17,180 bases of DNA. Source: Pseudomonadota bacterium. GTDB taxonomy: Bacteria; Pseudomonadota; Alphaproteobacteria; Rhizobiales; Hyphomicrobiaceae. A program made the translations under genes and the position numbers. The notes under the pieces are model-generated. The model was given only the letters and a program-made list of their open reading frames with translations, had not been told where the DNA came from and made no database searches. The stretch is from positions 1-17,180 of the forward strand of contig QGVC01000034.1 of NCBI GenBank assembly GCA_003242645.1, read 5' to 3'. Positions 15,366 to 17,180 of this stretch are shown here, piece by piece; within the stretch, counting starts at the first letter, position 1, and every line of letters begins with the position of its first letter.

Positions 15366-16154
15366 ATGCCGACCGAGAAGATGTTGGCGAAAAAGGAAGA
15401 CGGCATCGGCTACATGATTTTCAACAATCCAGAGCGCCACAATGCTGTTTCGCTCGAGATGTGGCAGGCTGCCTTGGAAATCATGGCCGATTTCGCCAGC
15501 GACCCGAGCATCCGGGTCGTGGTGCTAAAGGGGACGGGAGATAAAGCGTTCGTCTCCGGCGCCGACATTTCGAAGTTCAAGGACGAGCGTCAGGAGGCGG
15601 AGGCTGTTGCTACTTATCAGGCGACGACCGATAAGGTTTACGAGACACTTCAATCGATGCCGATGCCGACGATCGCCATGATCAACGGTTACTGCATCGG
15701 CGGTGGCACGGCGATTGCTGCCTGTTGTGACATCCGGATTGCAGCCGACAACGCACGGTTCGGCATACCAGCCGCGAAACTCGGGCTGGGCTATGGGCTC
15801 TCTCGGACAAAGCCTCTGGTCGATCTCATCGGGCCGGCTTACGCGAAGGAAATGCTCTTCACCGCGCGGCAGTTCACGGCTCTCGAGGCGAAGGAGATGG
15901 GGCTCGTCAATCGTGTTGTGCCAGCGGCTGAGCTGGAGCAAATCGTGACGGAAATGGCTCGCACGATTGCAGCCAACGCGCCATTGACAATCCGCGCAGC
16001 AAAGCTTGCCATCAACGAGCTCATGAAAGATCCGGAAAAGCGCGATCTCGCAGCTTGCGAAGCGGCCATTACAAAATGTTTCGCCAGCAATGATTATAAG
16101 GAAGGTCAGGCGGCGTTTCTGGAAAAACGAAAGCCGAAATTCACCGGTACGTAG
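15366..16154 (+). CDS. Enoyl-CoA hydratase/isomerase (crotonase) family protein lacking the hydratase glutamates
   Basis: A 262-residue crotonase-fold protein. Oxyanion-hole segments are clear: FVSGADISKF (62-71) and CIGGGTAIAACCDIR (110-124), so it should bind and polarise an acyl-CoA thioester. Aligned by eye with classical enoyl-CoA hydratase, the two catalytic Glu positions are occupied by Ala: A116 (after GGGT) and A136 (in I-P-A). Ordinary 2-enoyl-CoA hydration is therefore unlikely; isomerase, decarboxylase, hydrolase or other crotonase chemistry is more plausible. The C-terminal F-x-E-K-R-K-P-x-F motif is typical. A strong TAAGGAG site defines the start. It converges on the dehydrogenase gene, and no beta-oxidation partner is seen on its strand. 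Confidence 0.88.
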   Translation: MPTEKMLAKKEDGIGYMIFNNPERHNAVSLEMWQAALEIMADFASDPSIRVVVLKGTGDKAFVSGADISKFKDERQEAEAVATYQATTDKVYETLQSMPMPTIAMINGYCIGGGTAIAACCDIRIAADNARFGIPAAKLGLGYGLSRTKPLVDLIGPAYAKEMLFTARQFTALEAKEMGLVNRVVPAAELEQIVTEMARTIAANAPLTIRAAKLAINELMKDPEKRDLAACEAAITKCFASNDYKEGQAAFLEKRKPKFTGT

Positions 16155-16227
16155 TTCTCGAGCTTATTCCAGAAACGGCGCCATCCGCGAAATTCCGCTA
16201 ACTCGGGCTGACGTATGAGCTTGCAAC

Positions 16228-16998
16228 CTATTGCGCAGTATAGCCGCCATCGATTACGAGCTCACTACCGGTCACGAACTTGGCCTCATCCGAAGCAAGG
16301 TAGACGATTCCGGCAGCAATATCGTCCGGCTCACCGACGTGTCCTAGCGGGTGCTTGGCATCGAGCTCTCGCCGGTAGGCTTCCAGGCCTTGCGGCGAGC
16401 TCTTGGCGAGCTGCTCGACGAGAGGAGTCCAGATGAACCCCGGATGCACGGAGTTCACGCGGATTTTGTCCTTTGCATAAAGCAGCGCGTCCGTCTTTGT
16501 CATCAAGCGAACGGCGCCTTTCGAAGCGTGGTACGGCGGAAGATCCGGCGCGCCGATGATTCCATATATCGACGATAAATTGATGATGCTGCCGGAGCCC
16601 GCGCGGCGCATATGCGGAACAGCGTGCTTGGTGCAAAAGAAAACGCCGCGGACATTGACATTGATGACCTTGTCCCATTCTTCGGCGGTCAATTCATGGG
16701 TGGGTTTGCTTGCTCCCGCGATGCCGGCGTTGTTGACCAGGACATCGAGTTTTCCGAACGTGTTCACGACTTCGTTGAAAACGCGTTCGACTGCCGCCTC
16801 ATCAGTAACATCGAGCGCCCAAAATTGCGCCTTTCCGCCGTCCGCGCGAATGCGCTCCGCGAGTGCCTGGCCTTCCTTTTCAAGCACGTCCGTAATGGCG
16901 ACCGCTGCGCCTTCCCGCGCCAGCATCGCGCACGTCGCCGCGCCAATCCCAAGGGCACCACCGGTGACAACCGCAACCTTACCTGCTGTACGAGCCAT
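16228..16998 (-). CDS. Short-chain dehydrogenase/reductase (SDR) family oxidoreductase
   Basis: A 256-residue classical SDR. The Rossmann motif TGGALGIG is near residue 12, and an Asp at the end of strand 2 (I-T-D-V) favours NAD(H) over NADP(H). NNAG follows strand 4. The catalytic Ser is in L-S-S-I-Y-G and the Tyr/Lys pair in Y-H-A-S-K. The C-terminal V-T-G-S-E-L-V-I-D-G-G-Y is typical of alcohol or 3-oxoacyl dehydrogenases. The start at 16998 gives the standard N-terminus and has AAAGG 9 bases ahead; an in-frame ATG at 17022 would add 8 residues. The substrate cannot be deduced; cyclic or secondary alcohol dehydrogenases are the nearest type by general appearance. It lies 70 bp beyond the gap stop on the same strand. 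Confidence 0.9.
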   Translation of the reverse strand: MARTAGKVAVVTGGALGIGAATCAMLAREGAAVAITDVLEKEGQALAERIRADGGKAQFWALDVTDEAAVERVFNEVVNTFGKLDVLVNNAGIAGASKPTHELTAEEWDKVINVNVRGVFFCTKHAVPHMRRAGSGSIINLSSIYGIIGAPDLPPYHASKGAVRLMTKTDALLYAKDKIRVNSVHPGFIWTPLVEQLAKSSPQGLEAYRRELDAKHPLGHVGEPDDIAAGIVYLASDEAKFVTGSELVIDGGYTAQ

Positions 16999-17068
16999 TT
17001 CGTCCAACCTTTCGGAATCCAAAATTGCGAATGGGCCGGTCAGCGCGGCCCATATTCGTCAGCCGACA

Positions 17069-17180
17069 CTAATGGGTGACCATATGCACGCCCTCGCGCA
17101 CCATCTGAGAGGCATAGCCCCATTCGTTGTCGTACCAGCTCATAACTTTGACCAGATCGCCACCGACGACATTGGTCATT
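17069..17180 (-). CDS. gap: Glyceraldehyde-3-phosphate dehydrogenase, C-terminal fragment (cut by window edge)
   Basis: The last 36 codons and stop of a gene that continues beyond the right edge. The peptide contains [13 protein letters not shown], the invariant C-terminal signature of phosphorylating glyceraldehyde-3-phosphate dehydrogenases, followed by a short helix with R-E-G-V. It acts in glycolysis and gluconeogenesis, interconverting glyceraldehyde-3-phosphate and 1,3-bisphosphoglycerate. Cofactor class and paralog type (NAD or NADP, Calvin-cycle or glycolytic) cannot be judged from this fragment. Confidence 0.93.
   Translation of the reverse strand, partial: MTNVVGGDLVKVMSWYDNEWGYASQMVREGVHMVTH

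Noticed and set aside
15280..15417. 45-codon frame overlapping the crotonase start, a possible leader peptide
   Set aside because: It runs out of frame into the crotonase gene, ends in an Arg/Lys-rich shadow translation and has only a weak ribosome-binding site.
16612..17079. 155-codon frame opposite the SDR gene
   Set aside because: It is antisense to a clear dehydrogenase and shows no family features.

Overview
The window looks like a chromosomal segment of a GC-rich alphaproteobacterium, most likely of the Hyphomicrobiales. The evidence is a petABC operon followed by an MTA phosphorylase gene, alphaproteobacterial Rieske and cytochrome b sequences, and DivK-like receivers with HELRTPLNAI-type kinases. 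I see no insertion sequence, prophage, CRISPR array, tRNA or rRNA. Genus-level placement is not possible by eye.

Layout. 1-353: edge region with one doubtful small ORF. 354-716 (+): an AhpD-like carboxymuconolactone decarboxylase family protein. It converges on 741-1622 (-), S-methyl-5'-thioadenosine phosphorylase. A hairpin terminator at 1691-1718 separates that gene from the cytochrome bc1 operon petA-petB-petC (4462 down to 1746, minus strand). The Rieske gene petA appears to start at a TTG codon. Divergent from petA is the tRNA wobble methyltransferase trmL (4757-5221, +). Next on the minus strand come a HAD-family hydrolase (5232-5951) overlapping chorismate synthase aroC (5944-7050), and a secreted SYLF-domain protein (7163-7726).

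A spacer of about 800 bp (7727-8526) contains two perfect inverted repeats. It precedes a plus-strand signalling cluster: a membrane-anchored Tll0287-like/DUF3365 protein with a c-type haem motif (8527-9333), a 1065-residue hybrid histidine kinase with two receivers (9330-12527), a single-domain receiver (12544-12918), and a class III adenylate cyclase (12947-14539). The cyclase carries two DHp-like segments and a receiver but no kinase ATPase domain. The first two genes overlap by ATGA and the others are separated by 16 and 28 bp, so the four look like one operon. A plausible reading is a redox or ligand signal at a periplasmic haem domain, passed to the kinase and through receivers to cAMP synthesis. 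This is the most interesting part of the window.

Downstream are two tandem, paralogous small membrane-protein genes (14704-14865 and 14987-15115) that ordinary gene callers would probably miss. They are followed by a crotonase-family gene (15366-16154) that lacks both classical hydratase glutamates, a convergent short-chain dehydrogenase (16228-16998, -), and the 3' end of a glyceraldehyde-3-phosphate dehydrogenase gene running off the right edge (17069-17180, -).
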